Origin: Antedon bifida
Lineage: Eukaryota > Echinodermata > Crinoidea > Comatulida > Antedonidae
Direction of reading: 5' to 3'
Length of the DNA stretch: 64,000 nt
Assembly: GCA_963402885.1 (NCBI GenBank)
Contig: OY727097.1
Span: 26,033,401-26,097,400 of the forward strand
Positions 19,033 through 31,504 of this stretch are shown here, piece by piece; positions within the stretch are counted from its first letter, which is position 1, and each line of letters opens with the position of its first letter. The notes beneath the pieces are model-generated. The model had not been told where the DNA came from and ran no database searches. It worked only from the letters and a program-made list of their open reading frames with translations. A program made the translations under genes and the position numbers.

Positions 19033-21257
19033 AGCCTGGGTGCAGTACAAATTTAGCGGGAAAAAAGTATAGGAAAAATTTTTTGGGGTTTTTCTGATAG
19101 AGTATACCATATAGAATGTCAGAAAAAAAAATCCCCATCCCAGGGTCTTGGGGAAATTTTTTTACGGCACTTTTAAGTTTTGGCCTATATAACACACACA
19201 AATTTATATTAATACACACAAATACCTATATATATAGGGGATAGGGAAATCAATTCACGTTTTTTTTTACTTGGAGTTGTGTTATGATGATTAAAATTAG
19301 CTGAGGCTTACTTTAAAAACTACTTCTCATAGTAGTTGATAAATCGAGTCGATAACAATGACATCATCATGCCAGAATCCAATATGGCGTCCAATTTGGC
19401 GGGAAAAACAGGGTATTGCTAACCCCGCAAACCCCCGCAAACCTCCAAAAAAACATAGCAAACCCCACCGAACCAACATAAAAGTGATTGAATCATGTAG
19501 TGTACAACCCACTGGGTATATCCATTTAAAAAAAATAATAAATTTCTACTGTTAACTACTTATTTTTGGGGTAAAACATAATTTTTTGGTCAAAAATGAT
19601 TGCTAAACCCTGCAAACCTCCACAAAAATATAGCAAACCCCACCGAACCAACATAATAAAAGTGATTGAATCATGTAGTGTACGACCCACTGGGTATATC
19701 CATGTAAAAAAAAAATTTAATTTCTACTGTTAACTACTTATTTTTGGGGTAAAACATCATTTTTTGGTAAAAAATGATTTCTAATTTTTAACCAAAAAAT
19801 GATGTTTTATCCCCAAAATAAGTAGTTAACTGAACCAACATAATAAAAGTGATTGAATCATGTAGTGTACGACCCACTGGGCATATCCATGTCAAAAAAA
19901 AAAATTAAATTTCTACTGTTAACTACTTACTTTTGGGGTAAAACATAATTTTTTGGTCAAAAATGATTGCTAAACCCTGCAAACCTCCAAAAAATTATAG
20001 CAAACCCCACCGAACCAACATAATAAAAGTGATTGAATCATATAGTGTACGACCCACTGGTATATCCATGTAAAAAAAAAATTAAATTTCTACTGTTAAC
20101 TACTTATTTTTGGGGTAAAACATAATTTTTTGGTCAAAAATGATTGCTAAACCCTGCAAACCTCCAAAAAAATATAGCAAACCCCACCGAACCAACATAA
20201 TAAAAGTGATTGAATCATGTAGTGTACGACCCACTGGGTATATCCATGTAAAAAAAAAATTTAATTTCTACTGTTAACTACTTATTTTTGGGGTAAAACA
20301 TCATTTTTTGGTAAAAAATGATTTCTAATTTTTAACCAAAAAATGATGTTTTATCCCCAAAATAAGTAGTTAACTGAACCAACATAATAAAAGTGATTGA
20401 ATCATGTAGTGTACGACCCACTGGGCATATCCATGTCAAAAAAAATAATTACATTTCTACTGTTAACTACTTATTTTTGGGGTAAAACATAATTTTTTGG
20501 TCAAAAATGATTGCTAAACCCTGCAAACCTCCAAAAAATTATAGCAAACCCCACCGAACCAACATAATAAAAGTGATTGAATCATATAGTGTACGACCCA
20601 CTGGTATATCCATGTAAAAAAAAAATTAAATTTCTACTGTAAACTACTTATTTTCGGGGTAAAACATCATTTTTTGGTAAAAAATGATTTCTAATTTTTA
20701 ACCAAAAAATGATGTTTTATCCCCAAAATAAGTAGTTAACAGTAGAAATTTAATATTTTATATACCCACTGGGTCGTACACTTCATGATTCAATCACTTT
20801 TATGTTGGTTCGGTGGGGTTTGCTATGTTTTTTTGGAGGTTTGCGGGGGGTTTGCGGGGTTTAGCAATACCCTATTTTTCCCGCCAAATTGGACGCCATA
20901 TTGGATTCTGGCATGATGATGTCATCGTATCGACTTGATTCATCAACTACTATGAGAAGTAGTTATTAAAGTAAGCCTCTACTAATTTTAATCATTAAAA
21001 CACAACTCCAAGTAACAAAAACTGTTAATTGATTTTCCCTATCCCCTATATATAGGTATTTGTGTGTGTTAATAGGAATTTGTGTGTGTTATATAGGCCA
21101 AAATTTAAAAGTGCCGTAAAAAATTTTCCCCAAGACCCTGGGATGGGGATTTTTTTTCTGACATTCTATATGGTATACTCTATCAGAAAAACCAAAAAAA
21201 AATTTTCCTATACTTTTTTCCCGCAAATGTGTATATTAACTGTTCTGCACCCAGGCT
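19033..21257. mobile_element. Long-TIR DNA element with internal tandem array
   Basis: The ends are GCCTGGGTGCAG and its inverse CTGCACCCAGGC, flanked by TA on both sides. The inverted similarity continues inwards for about 560 bases on each side, through the AATCCCCATCCCAGGG, CACACACAAAT, CCTATCCCC and CCAATATGGCGTCC segments. Between the arms lies a tandem array of units of about 180 bases. No transposase is encoded; the small open frames are antisense images of each other in the two arms. It looks like a foldback-type or giant non-autonomous Tc1/mariner-like element mobilised in trans. Confidence 0.8.
19645..20732. repeat. Higher-order tandem repeat (about 544-base super-unit x2)
   Basis: The phrase GAACCAACATAATAAAAGTG starts at 19645, 19832, 20012, 20189, 20376 and 20556. 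Successive steps are 187, 180, 177, 187 and 180, so positions repeat exactly every 544 bases. One unit in each three carries a local palindrome around GGTAAAAAATGATTTCTAAT. The array therefore grew by duplication of a three-unit block. Confidence 0.85.
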
Positions 21258-22638
21258 AAATAGGCTTATAGTGAGTAGGACCAACCTTCAATTCAATTAA
21301 CGGTTGAATGAGCAATTAACGTGACGTAACGTTTACAATTATTGTTCGACATTCTTGACCCACATCGACAGAACAACTATATTTCTTGCTTTCCAACGGG
21401 AAGTATTTGATAGAATATTTTCCGATTAAATTCGCCAACCAGCAACTTTTAAAATTACTACTGATATCTGCTAGGCATGTGACGCAGGGTGGTATTTAAT
21501 CGTAAAGTAAATCGAGGTAGTGAAGGCTACAGCACAAGATTGTTCGTAGGCCTACTCCACGGGTTGTGTTTGGCTCTAATTCATTGAGGTGTGTGTTGTG
21601 TAAGTATTTTGATTTTTCAACAGAATAAGCCCATTGTTTGATGAAAAGGTTATGACGCCGTTGTATTATGTATATTATTGTGTAGCGAGAGCAAGCAAGC
21701 ATGCCTACCAACATTGCTGTCTTCCATCTGCAAACTGAATGCAACAGACCGTAGACGTGGCTCTAACAACCCATAGGTATGTTACATGGGTAAGTCGGAC
21801 CAATAAGGAAATAATGTAGGGACACGGACGGGCAGCATCTAGGACACATGTTGGTATTACATTTCAATTTTTCGACGAACCGAAATTTCAAGTGACATAG
21901 GGCAAATAATGTTGATATGCCTATATACTTTATCAACTTTTTTTCTGAACATGCGTCACGGAACAAAACATACATAAGTGCTGAATGTAAATATTTCTTG
22001 TCTTATGAATGTATATCCATAGAGAAAGATACCGGGCCCAATATATGCTTTCTTTACACACTTGCATTAGTAATCTTTATTAATGGGATATTTAAACTCA
22101 ATATATCAAAATGACTGGTGTGTACATAATGTATTGCTACTAAACGCTTTGTTTATTAAGATCTCCGTAACAATAATGGTAATATTATGTAGGCCTACAT
22201 AATCAGGAGCTGATCTAGGGAGCGCAAACACAATGGATGCGCTGTAGGACTGTACCCACGCGTCTGTATTACATCCTGGTTTTCCATTTTCCTTGTTATT
22301 TATATTCTTACTATTAATTGATTGGTTAATTTCCTACTCGTGCCATATGAATAATAATAATTATAATAATAATAATCATTCTATTGCACGTTTAATATTT
22401 TGTAATCATTTTGAGAATGTTGTGCAACGTGAGGCTTTACGTGGCAAAAGTCCGAGCACAGCCTTTTAAAAGCCTAATCTCCATCAATAAAAAGTAAATC
22501 TGTATATAAAATAGTTTGATTACGTTGTGGATCATTGATTTTTAAATGGATTGGTAGAAGAAAATCAGGTAAATTATTTTATCACTAAAGCCAGTTGCTT
22601 ATTCTTACTTACAGGAAAACGAACCACAGAAAGGAAGT
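21258..22638. other. Upstream region of the 22639 receptor
   Basis: Mostly unique AT-rich sequence. A splice acceptor TTCTTACTTACAG ends at 22614, 25 bases before the ATG. A donor-like CAG|GTAAAT lies at 22568, but an intron of 46 bases would be very short, so the matching exon may lie further upstream. Short AAT repeats lie at about 22350-22380. No gene seen. Confidence 0.4.
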
Positions 22639-23544
22639 ATGAATTTTAGTAATGATACGCTTGCATATCCAGTTCCACCTGATGGCGATGACGAATTAAG
22701 CGTTCCATACTTTATTTACGCTATCATCGGCGTGTTGGCAGCTGCCGAGAATGCAGTCGCCATACTCATCGTCATCAGTTCAAAACGATTCCGTAAAAAG
22801 AGAAATGTATTTTTATTCAGTCTCACACTGGCAGATTTTACAGTCGGCATTTTGTCATTTTTAGTCTTTTTTGAAACATTTTACAAATCAAACATGTTTG
22901 GCTCCATTTTAGATGCAATGTTCCTTGTGTCCATGATCAGCATAAGTGCCGTCTGCATAGAACGATACATTGCGATTGTTGCCGCGCCGTTTACCTACAA
23001 ACATATCGTAACTTTCAAAAAATGCATTATCGTCTGTTTTCTTTACTGGGTTTTAACAATAGCGATCGTCATTGGAGTCTATTCGTTTACATACGATAAA
23101 TGGACACGGCTGGCATTTTGCATTGTCACGTTAGTTTCAATTATCGCTAATTATATCCTATACTTCAAAATATCAAGAGTTCTTTCTGCCAACGACCATG
23201 ACGTCACACAAAATCTTGGACAGAACGTTATTGGAAGATCCAAGCGGCTGATTCAATCTTTCATCATTTTACTTGTAATCGCCACAGTATGCTGGCTTCC
23301 TCTTTGTTGTTTTTATATAATCGCTGTATTTTCTGAAAATGTTGATGAAAATGCGTATGTTTTAAACGTACTTTACTGTGTATCTCTGTGCAACTCTTTC
23401 ATAAATCCATACATATACTGGTATCGTCTGCCCGGTATGAAGGAAGCGCTCCGTTCTCTTGTTTGCTGCATTAAGAGTGTTTCTGAGAAGGATGATGATC
23501 ATACAAGGAACCCGACAACTTCTACTGCAGTCACGGCTGTTTAG
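22639..23544 (+). CDS. Rhodopsin-like class A GPCR, divergent member
   Basis: An intact 301-residue receptor in one exon with ENAVAI in TM1, LADFTVG in TM2, ERY in TM3, CWLP in TM6 and NPYIYW in TM7. The N-terminus has an Asn-Asp-Thr sequon. It sits between the two groups: overall closest to the receptors at 27852 and 32958 (shared FRKKRNVFLFSL, GQNVIGRSK and an ERYIAIVAAPFTYK stretch) but with the CWLP and SISAVCIERY of the first array. Like the others it lacks the TM3 cysteine. Codon use is less AT-rich than in the first array. Confidence 0.93.
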   Translation: MNFSNDTLAYPVPPDGDDELSVPYFIYAIIGVLAAAENAVAILIVISSKRFRKKRNVFLFSLTLADFTVGILSFLVFFETFYKSNMFGSILDAMFLVSMISISAVCIERYIAIVAAPFTYKHIVTFKKCIIVCFLYWVLTIAIVIGVYSFTYDKWTRLAFCIVTLVSIIANYILYFKISRVLSANDHDVTQNLGQNVIGRSKRLIQSFIILLVIATVCWLPLCCFYIIAVFSENVDENAYVLNVLYCVSLCNSFINPYIYWYRLPGMKEALRSLVCCIKSVSEKDDDHTRNPTTSTAVTAV

Positions 23545-26500
23545 TCATAATCTTATTTGTATCATCATCTGTGCTCATGCAGGTAACTTAGTTGGCAGAC
23601 AACAGATTGCATTCACTTCAGTTCTCTGTTATGTTGTATCATACCATGTTGAGAAATGCGTTCTCTGGTCATACAAAGAACCATATCATGAGAGTTATTC
23701 TACTGCAACAGAACGAAACGAAATGTATCTTGCTTACCAATCTGCTATAATTTAATATTAAGATTACTGTATACTACGTATATTTTTATATTACATAATA
23801 CAAGTATCTTTAATGACAAGTATAGTAATTATGACACGTCATGTGTGCCAAAATACTTTTCTTTTCGCGAATACTACCAATCTCCTGTATAATCCAATAT
23901 TAAGATTACTGTATACTACGTATATTTTTACCCAAAGATTTCAAACAAAACTGATGAAGATATATAGCTAATTTAAAATTTAGTATAGTGATTTTTCGGC
24001 CGATACAAACACAAAAACAACCAATAAAATTAAATGTATCTTAGAAAGTAATTGCTTTTATTAAATCCTTTGAAAACGAATATTCGTCAGAGTTATTTCA
24101 GTGTTGACGTTGCCCTGGTTACTTGAACTGGATAGACTACTAATGGCCTGCAGTCGTTGTTTTCTGAAACAATTACAATGCTGTTAAATTTTAACCAAAT
24201 AAACCCAATATATGCTGACTATCATTTTCTCACTCGATATCCCTTAAGTGCACGCAGCAAAAACATAATAATAATACCAGCAAATGTGTTTACTAATTAG
24301 TAATAAATCAATTGTATTCCATTCATCCAACCGATGATGCCCTCGTATACGTCACACCTTTATCAATACTTTTGATGTCATCAAGAACAGTGTGTAACCG
24401 AGGGTGCAATTAATACGTTACCTTACCGTTAGATTCTACGAACTGTTGCATCACAGGTAGGTTAATATTTCAGTCAATTATTTTTTAAAAATATCGGCTT
24501 AACATTGTGTTTATGGTAGGCCTAAATCATAGATGAATATCTAGTGTTTAAGCTCCGGTCCGTTCACTGCAGTGTTGAGTCCTTGTTCCTCCTCACTTTT
24601 TAATAAACAGGCCTACTGGGAAAGCAATTCAGACTCGTCATAATGAAGTCGGGTCTGGCCAAAACGCTAAATAAAATGGAGATGGCAACACGGCTTTAGT
24701 TTCGACTACTACCGACCTACCTACATAATTAATAATAACCGCAGTTATGCTTATTTTTGTTGTTTAAACCTAACTGCCTTTGGGTAGTGTATAGTAATTT
24801 AATCAATTATTAATTTAGTTGAAGTTGGAATGTTGTGTTTTGTCATCATGTCAGCGTGACTTCATTGACAGACTAATACCAAATACTGCACGGTGTTTGT
24901 TGTAACAAACACGAGACAAGACAGTGTATGCCAGTAGCCTAGATTCATCCATAACTTCCAAGTTGACAGAAGGAAATTAAATGTGATCTAGTGGTTAACG
25001 TGGGTTTAATATGTACGCGGTAGACACGTGACTAAACCCCGTATTTGAATTTGGGGATTTAAACAGTCGGAGAGCCGCGTTGGGAAATATGACCGTTATC
25101 GCTGAATTTTCGACTTCGCATGACGTCATAAATTTTAGAAGCCCTCTCTCGGCACAGAAGCATCAACGTTTCGCGCGAAAACATTAGCATAAAGTATACG
25201 TCATTTAATAGCTGTTTAATAAACATTAGTAGGCGAAAAATTAACCATATATGGTAAGATCAGTTCCTTATATGTTTAAGATGTCGCAGGTCACCTAATT
25301 TTCTGAATAATTTGTTGGATTTGTTGTCAGCGACAATTTCTTTCCAAAGTTCGTGTGCGTCCGTCAAAACTGAAGTTTTCTAACAGGTGTTTGTTTACAA
25401 ATTTTCCATTAGTGGGATTTGCATCCCATACAGTGAATTACCAAAAAACCGACGTATATGGATAGAGTAAGTATCAATAGTCTGTTTTACGTTAAAATTG
25501 GCTTGAAACCCTATTTAAGCTTCCTATAGCGAACATTTTAAAAAAGGTCCTCATGTCATATATTGTTACGTCTCGCGGCACTAGTTCCGTCGTGTGTGGT
25601 GCATGATGTGTTGATTGTGGTTGTTGTAGGTGAGTATATGCACGACCTGGTGGATCGTTGTCGTATTATATCGGCCTAGGCCTAGTAACATGTTCTGTTA
25701 ATAATTTAAATACTTTAGTTACAATTTAGTATTATTAAAGTATCGTTACAATCCTACTCTATATTGAAGATGCATTGGGAAGTTTTAAAAAGATAATTAA
25801 GCAAATCGCAGCCTGATACAGGTATAGGCCTACCTATTCTATATAGGCCTAGTTAAATATTTATTTATAGTAAAATTATTGACAACTGAGGGGTACAATT
25901 TATTTATAATATTAATAATTATTACAATAAACAGACATAAGCAAATTTTGTATTTGCTGCTTTTTCATGGTAGGCCTATATCTGAAAATGTTTTCAGGTT
26001 GTTGAATAATTATACTGTATAACGATGCAATGTTTTGTTCATATCATAGTGACAATTATTTAAATAGTTTCATTCATTACATTTCAGCTATTCATTTTAG
26101 GTTTTTTGTTGGTATCAAGACTCGACGATTTTCTGTCTCGTTCTTCAATATGAGGTTGGACGGTGGAAGCTGTAATGGTTTTCTCGATTTCAATATCATT
26201 GCTGCAGCTGATTCATACGCATTCAAGTTTTAGAAGCGTTTCAGATCAGTCAATGATAAGATATAAATTAAGTTGCAATTGATTGATTGATTTACTTTAT
26301 TAACCAGAGTCACACAGATACATACAATATAAACATATAAAACAATCATAAAATCAGTACAACCGTAAGACTCACGTAAGTTAATATGATATAGGCCTAG
26401 CTAGTTTGTTATGTTTGATGAACAAGGTGCTATTTAAATAATATATACAGTAGTAGTATTTACTATTTATATCAGTATTGTTTGAAAGATATTTGTATTA

Positions 26501-27851
26501 AAAACTGCTTTTTCACATTCTGTATACGTAAAAAAAAAATTGGTTGCTTGTGTGAAATGCAAGTTGTATCTAATAAAGTAATATTTATATACAAGTGTGA
26601 CATTTACTGCCAGATACTGAAATACTGAGTACCAACCAATCACTGTAACAATACTCAAGTAAATGATGGACTTATATTTTTATATCTTGGTTTCAGCTGG
26701 GCCCATAATTATCTTTTTTAAAAACATGACCATATAAAAATACACGTTTGAGTCTCTGAAACAAACATGCCCGATTTTATAAAACATTCCCCATATATAA
26801 ATTGAAAATGTTTTTTTTTTTTTTTTTTTTCCATTTATTGTTTTTTTAACAGTTTTTTATTTGTTCTGGGCCTAGTTTCTCCTTCAGGCTTCTTCTTGCT
26901 TGGTATATGAGCAGAGCTGGGATAGACCTACCACCAGCCTAGACTATAGAATACCCAGCTACTATTATTAACACTCACTAGGGTAGGCCTACCTATCTAA
27001 TATTAGTATTATATCAGAATTACTCAGCCTAGCTAGGCCTAGAAAATACTATTTTTAGGCCTAGCTAGGCTAGAAATCAAGTAAGTAATTATAGTAGGTA
27101 GCCTTTCCTAGCTCAGAAACCAAATAGAACAATAATCGGGGAGCAAATTGAAATCTTAGGCCTATGACGTAATACGCCTGCATGAAAACCGTATTGAACA
27201 CAGACACGATTCGGTCCGGGACGATTCGTACCAGCTTCGTAAAACGTAAACAAAGTTTCAAAATGGCGATTTTTCGATCGAAACAGAACAGAAACGTAGT
27301 AGGTTTGGTTTGATTAGTGGGAGTTGCATCCCAAGAAAGCTTAAAATTAGATTTTTATTTTAATAGATAGCTTAATAGTTTATCTTGAAAGGATTTTAAA
27401 TTCGCTTTGAAACCTTATCTAGAAAATATGAAATTTAATGATTTTTTACCTTCATTTAAAAAAAAATTAAAGTAAAAAAGTTTATACATAAAATAATGAT
27501 ATTTCTTGAAACAAAAAATCTGTGGAATTTAGATCACAGTTTTTATCATTATTTACGCTTGTAGTTCAACTATTGAAATACGTTTATTGATTTCATTTAA
27601 TATCAAAATTATACCATTTTCTAAGTGTACTAAAATAGCAAAAATTCCAACATTTTCCACGAAGCGCGCCCTCACAATGAATGAAATCAGTGATGCGTTA
27701 CCAACGCGGCTTTCCGACTGTAAAGATTTCCTTAATGTATTGTTCAAGTTTATGTTCTGACCTTGATCAATGAAAATGATGTGCTGTGTACAAACGACGA
27801 AGGGTATTAAATAATACAGCATCATATTTTGTTTTTCTTTATTTTAGTAAG
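23545..27851. other. Large non-coding interval before the module triplication
   Basis: No gene is supported. Seen here: many copies of the palindrome TAGGCCTA (for example near 25675, 25826, 25846, 26391, 27036-27066); two short segments that resemble each other at about 25405-25450 and 27310-27350 (TTAGTGGGA.TTGCATCCCA); a poly(T) run at about 26812-26830; and a splice acceptor CTTTATTTTAG ending at 27847, five bases before the next receptor ATG. A 67-codon frame at 26030 follows a possible acceptor (ACATTTCAG at about 26087) but matches nothing I know. Confidence 0.5.
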
Positions 27852-28778
27852 ATGAGTGAAGACACATACATGGATTACGAAAACATTACACATATTACGG
27901 ATACGTTCATAGCGCGAGATGAACTCAGCGTTACAGTTGTTACTTACTCTATCATTGGTATCATGGCCGCAATTGAAAATGCTATCGCTCTGCTTATTTT
28001 CAGCAGTTCGAAACGATTCCGTAAAAAGAGAAACGTATTTTTATTTAGTCTTTCCCTGGCAGATTTCCTAGTCGGCGTTCTTTCATGTTTGGTGTACTTC
28101 GAAAAGGTGTACAACTCGCCGTCGTTCGGTGCGATTCTGGAAGCGATGTTTCTTGTGTCCGTTTTTAGCATTTGTGCCGTCAGTGTTGAACGGTACATCG
28201 CGATCGTCGCCGCGCCGTTTACCTATAAAAATATCATAACTTTTAAACGCTGCCTAATCGTCTGCTTTTCCTACTGGATCTTGACAATGTCTGCTACGGT
28301 AGCACTCTACGCAATTGTATACAATGAATGGACTCGATTTGCCATATGTGTATTGACCATGGTTATACTGATTGCAAATTATATTATGTACTTTAAAATA
28401 TCGAAGGCGCTTACCAGTAACGATCGCACCGTTACGGCAAATCTTGGACAGAACGTCATTGGAAGATCAAAAAAGTTGATTCGATCGTTCATAATTTTGC
28501 TGGTGGCTTCAACCATTTGCTGGGTTCCACTGTGTTGTTTTTTGGTAATCGCTTTGTTTTCTGAAAATGTTAACGAAAACAAATCTGTTCTGAACATAAT
28601 GTATTGTATTTGTTTGAGTAATTCCTTCATTAATCCTTTCATTTACTGGTATAGTCTGCCTGGTGCAAAGGAAGGAGTGTTTGATCTCATATGCTGTTTT
28701 AAAAAGAATGAGGATAAGAAAGAATACAACCAAAAACAGGTTCCTTCACAGCCGACAACGTCTAACACAACAGTATAG
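27852..28778 (+). CDS. Rhodopsin-like class A GPCR, module block 1
   Basis: An intact 308-residue receptor in one exon. The start is the ATG five bases after a strong acceptor (TTTATTTTAG). The in-frame extension upstream begins at GTG and crosses the acceptor, so it is intron. Motifs are ENAIAL in TM1, LADFLVG in TM2, ERY in TM3 (preceded by AVSV), CWVP in TM6 and NPFIYW in TM7. The C-tail is basic, then Gln/Pro/Thr-rich. It lacks the TM3 cysteine and carries Glu at the site before which blocks A-E have Asp. It is followed 1.1 kb downstream by gene J1 on the same strand. Confidence 0.94.
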   Translation: MSEDTYMDYENITHITDTFIARDELSVTVVTYSIIGIMAAIENAIALLIFSSSKRFRKKRNVFLFSLSLADFLVGVLSCLVYFEKVYNSPSFGAILEAMFLVSVFSICAVSVERYIAIVAAPFTYKNIITFKRCLIVCFSYWILTMSATVALYAIVYNEWTRFAICVLTMVILIANYIMYFKISKALTSNDRTVTANLGQNVIGRSKKLIRSFIILLVASTICWVPLCCFLVIALFSENVNENKSVLNIMYCICLSNSFINPFIYWYSLPGAKEGVFDLICCFKKNEDKKEYNQKQVPSQPTTSNTTV

Positions 28779-29093
28779 ATACTTCCGTTACTCTATCGTT
28801 TGTATCGCACTCGATTCTGCAGCTGTCACTAAATAGATTCTAACTGACTATCGCAAGTAATGAGCATAGCTGAAAAAACAATGACGATGATCGTGGTATA
28901 ATGAAGATCGAACATGTCTAAAATTACCTACTCATTTAGTTTAACATTTTAGCCTGTTAAATAAAGATTGCTTGTTGTTCATGACCTAGGCCATAATTAT
29001 ACATAGATATTCATAGTTAATTTGACAATACTGTTTAATCAATTAAACATCCTTTAAATCACCCCACATTTAGGTTTGAAATATAAAGCCTTG

Positions 29094-29245
29094 TCTACAC
29101 TAACACATGTTATGTGACAACAAAATGTGAAGTGTCCATTGGACATGATGATGTCATATCACTACCATATTTGGGTATATCACTACCATTATTTGGGCAC
29201 ATCGCACTTTTTTTTGTCAAATTTGATAGTGTAGACAGAGCTTTA
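29094..29245. repeat. MITE family 1 copy
   Basis: Ends read TAAAGCCTTGTCTACACTA and TAGTGTAGACAGAGCTTTA, a terminal inverted repeat with TA at each tip. The inside holds GTGATGTGCCC / ATGATGTCATATCACTACCA phrases shared with all copies in the window. Confidence 0.85.
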
Positions 29246-29853
29246 ATGCGTTTATCACACATTATATTACAGTTTATTACTGTAAACTTTCGAAGAATCG
29301 GCTGTTTATTGAACACTGATTTATAATACCTTGTATTGGTTTATTTGTTTGCTATTTTTATAATCAAGTGATATTGAATTTGATTAAATCTAAATATTTT
29401 AAATTTATTTTAACTTTTGTGTTCTTCAGTCTTGTATTGTAATCTTCTCTTAATGCAGAATCTTCCTTTAATAAACTTTCTTTGTTTGATCACATACGTT
29501 ATAGCCTACTGTAGTTAGAATCATTGTTGGTTGTCGGTACTTTGTTTCCCTTGACAATCAGTCCGTCTCGCATAAGTAGATGTCCGTCACGTCGCATTTT
29601 CTCTTGTTGCTTAGGCTATTGAGCGCGGTGCGTTGCCAGACCACGTGTTTCTATTTGGCCAATACACAATTGTGCGTAAGAATCGCAGTATTCTGCGTAA
29701 TGTTCTAACACGCACTTGTTGTCCATGGTGAAGTGTAAACATAGCAAAGATAACTCTCAAGTATCAAGAAGCTACGAAAAATTCCTCTCTAAAATACCGA
29801 ATTTCTGAGAAAACAATTTCATTTCTGAAAATAAATTTTATACTACTTTCATT

Positions 29854-31504
29854 ATGAATATAAAAGGTATGCTTTTGTTGTAACATTTGTTAGTTATATC
29901 GTTTATTTGTGGAATAATTTTAAATTTAAATTCTGATAAAATCGTCAGCCATCATAGGCGACTTATTGTGTAGGCCTGCAGGTAAAATCTAAGTGGTAAC
30001 TGTTGGGGCGGCTTATCGCAACTTCTATTCCTAAGTGTATAACCATGGAGTCTAATTCTATAGATCTAGGCTAAAAGCTGATTTTAATATCAGAGACTTA
30101 GGCCTAGGCTTAGTAGGCTAGCCTATAATACTAGGCTGGCATCAAGTCAAGTCTTCTAGTAGAGGCTTTTGAAGCTAAGGTTTCAGAGAACAACGGCACA
30201 ATTTACTGATTTTGTAGGTTTGGGTAGTTGGTAAGATGTAAGACATTAGAGATAGGCGTACACGCAACATTTATTTGTGCTATTATAACGTTTAGTATTG
30301 TTTTCAATCTATTATTAGCATATGAAGCTGAGCTTACTGAACTGAATTTAGTCGAAGGAAGAGGTCGGCGATTACTTCATCGAAATAATTGCAAGAACTT
30401 GTGCGCCGATTGCATTTGGGTGTCACGTGATGGCAAAGAGCTACCTGATCCTTTTCCACTGGACGACATCCCTGAACCGCATACTTTAACTGTTCGTGAT
30501 GAAAAACAATTTCAGGAGTTTGATCTGAATGCAAATCGTGCGGTGTGGAACAGAGGTTCTGTAACTAATACGTCAGATATTGTGGATGTACTCGGATTTT
30601 CATCGTCTGACGATGATGAGGACAACGGTTACAATAACGAATACTCTGTGACGGTTGATATGCATGCACCATCGTACTCTGGTGATATCCTTCCGCCCAT
30701 TGGTAAGTAGATGCTAAGTGTTGATCATTGAAGTGAATGGGTTTAGATTATGTAGACTTAATATATATATCTGGTTACGTAAGAAAACAAAATATGTAAT
30801 ATATTCATACTTTTTTGTTTTTTTAGATTATGAAGGAACGGGATATTCTACACTGCATCATTCAGGTAAACATTTCTAATGGTTTTCATATAACAATATC
30901 GTGAAAATAAATCAATCCTATTTGACACGAGAGATGTTAAAGATTAATTCATAAAACGAGTATATACAGTGCTGCCTAAACACAAATCAATGTTAACACA
31001 TGGGAGTCTAATTGTTGTAGTTAAATATTGTAGGCCTAAGTTGTTAGAATTTAATTCTATTTTTTTAACTTAGTACAGGTCGGAATGTAAGGGTTTTATA
31101 GTCGTCTTTTGTAAGCCTAAGTTTGAACTTAATTGTCCGGTTTTTTTCGACTTACAGATTACTTTAAGGAGCCTCGTAGAAATGTCCATTGCTGTGCGGT
31201 AAACTTCACACCAGAAATTACAGTCATTGAACGTGGTATTCCAGTACACCCACCAAAGGACATCGATATAGATATGTTTCTGTTGGAAGATCTAATTGAA
31301 GCACAGAAAAAGCAAAGTAAAAGAAGCTTTTTCAGGAAACAGAGGGATTTTGAAAGTGACATTGAAGCAGTCATGCGTGGAGAATCTGTTGCTCCCGTCA
31401 AAGAACTTGCCAATGAAGAAGTTGACACCGCCGCCTCAACGAAGAAATCAAAAAGTGATCGAATTCGATCAGCATTGAAAAAGATGTTTAGCTGCTTTTG
31501 CTAA
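29854..31504 (+). CDS. Gene J1, four coding exons, unrecognised family
   Basis: My model joins 29854-29866, 30319-30702, 30827-30865 (a 39-base micro-exon) and 31158-31504. The reading frame is unbroken for 260 residues, and all junctions are GT-AG and conserved in two paralogues. The protein has no signal peptide. It starts MNIKAYEAE, has Cys-X3-Cys-X2-Cys at about residue 30, an Asp/Glu run after Ser-Ser-Ser near residue 110, Tyr-rich short motifs, a basic KKQSKRSFFRKQR stretch, and a basic tail ending in Cys-Phe-Cys. That end resembles a CXC prenylation or palmitoylation site, which suggests membrane attachment from the cytosol. I do not recognise a domain. It lies between a receptor and an apextrin remnant. 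Confidence 0.75.

Noticed and set aside
19031..19219. Paired small frames near both ends of the long-TIR element (also 21062-21259)
   Set aside because: They are mirror images produced by the inverted repeat and match no transposase.
23459..23755. A 98-codon frame overlapping the end of the 22639 receptor
   Set aside because: It is a shifted frame of the receptor tail running into 3' flank.
26030..26233. A 67-codon gene
   Set aside because: No recognisable domain, no ATG-led context and background composition; kept only as a remark in the interval entry.
27786..27851. 22-residue N-terminal extension of the 27852 receptor (and likewise at 32892)
   Set aside because: It starts at GTG, crosses a strong splice acceptor and contains T-rich intron-like sequence.
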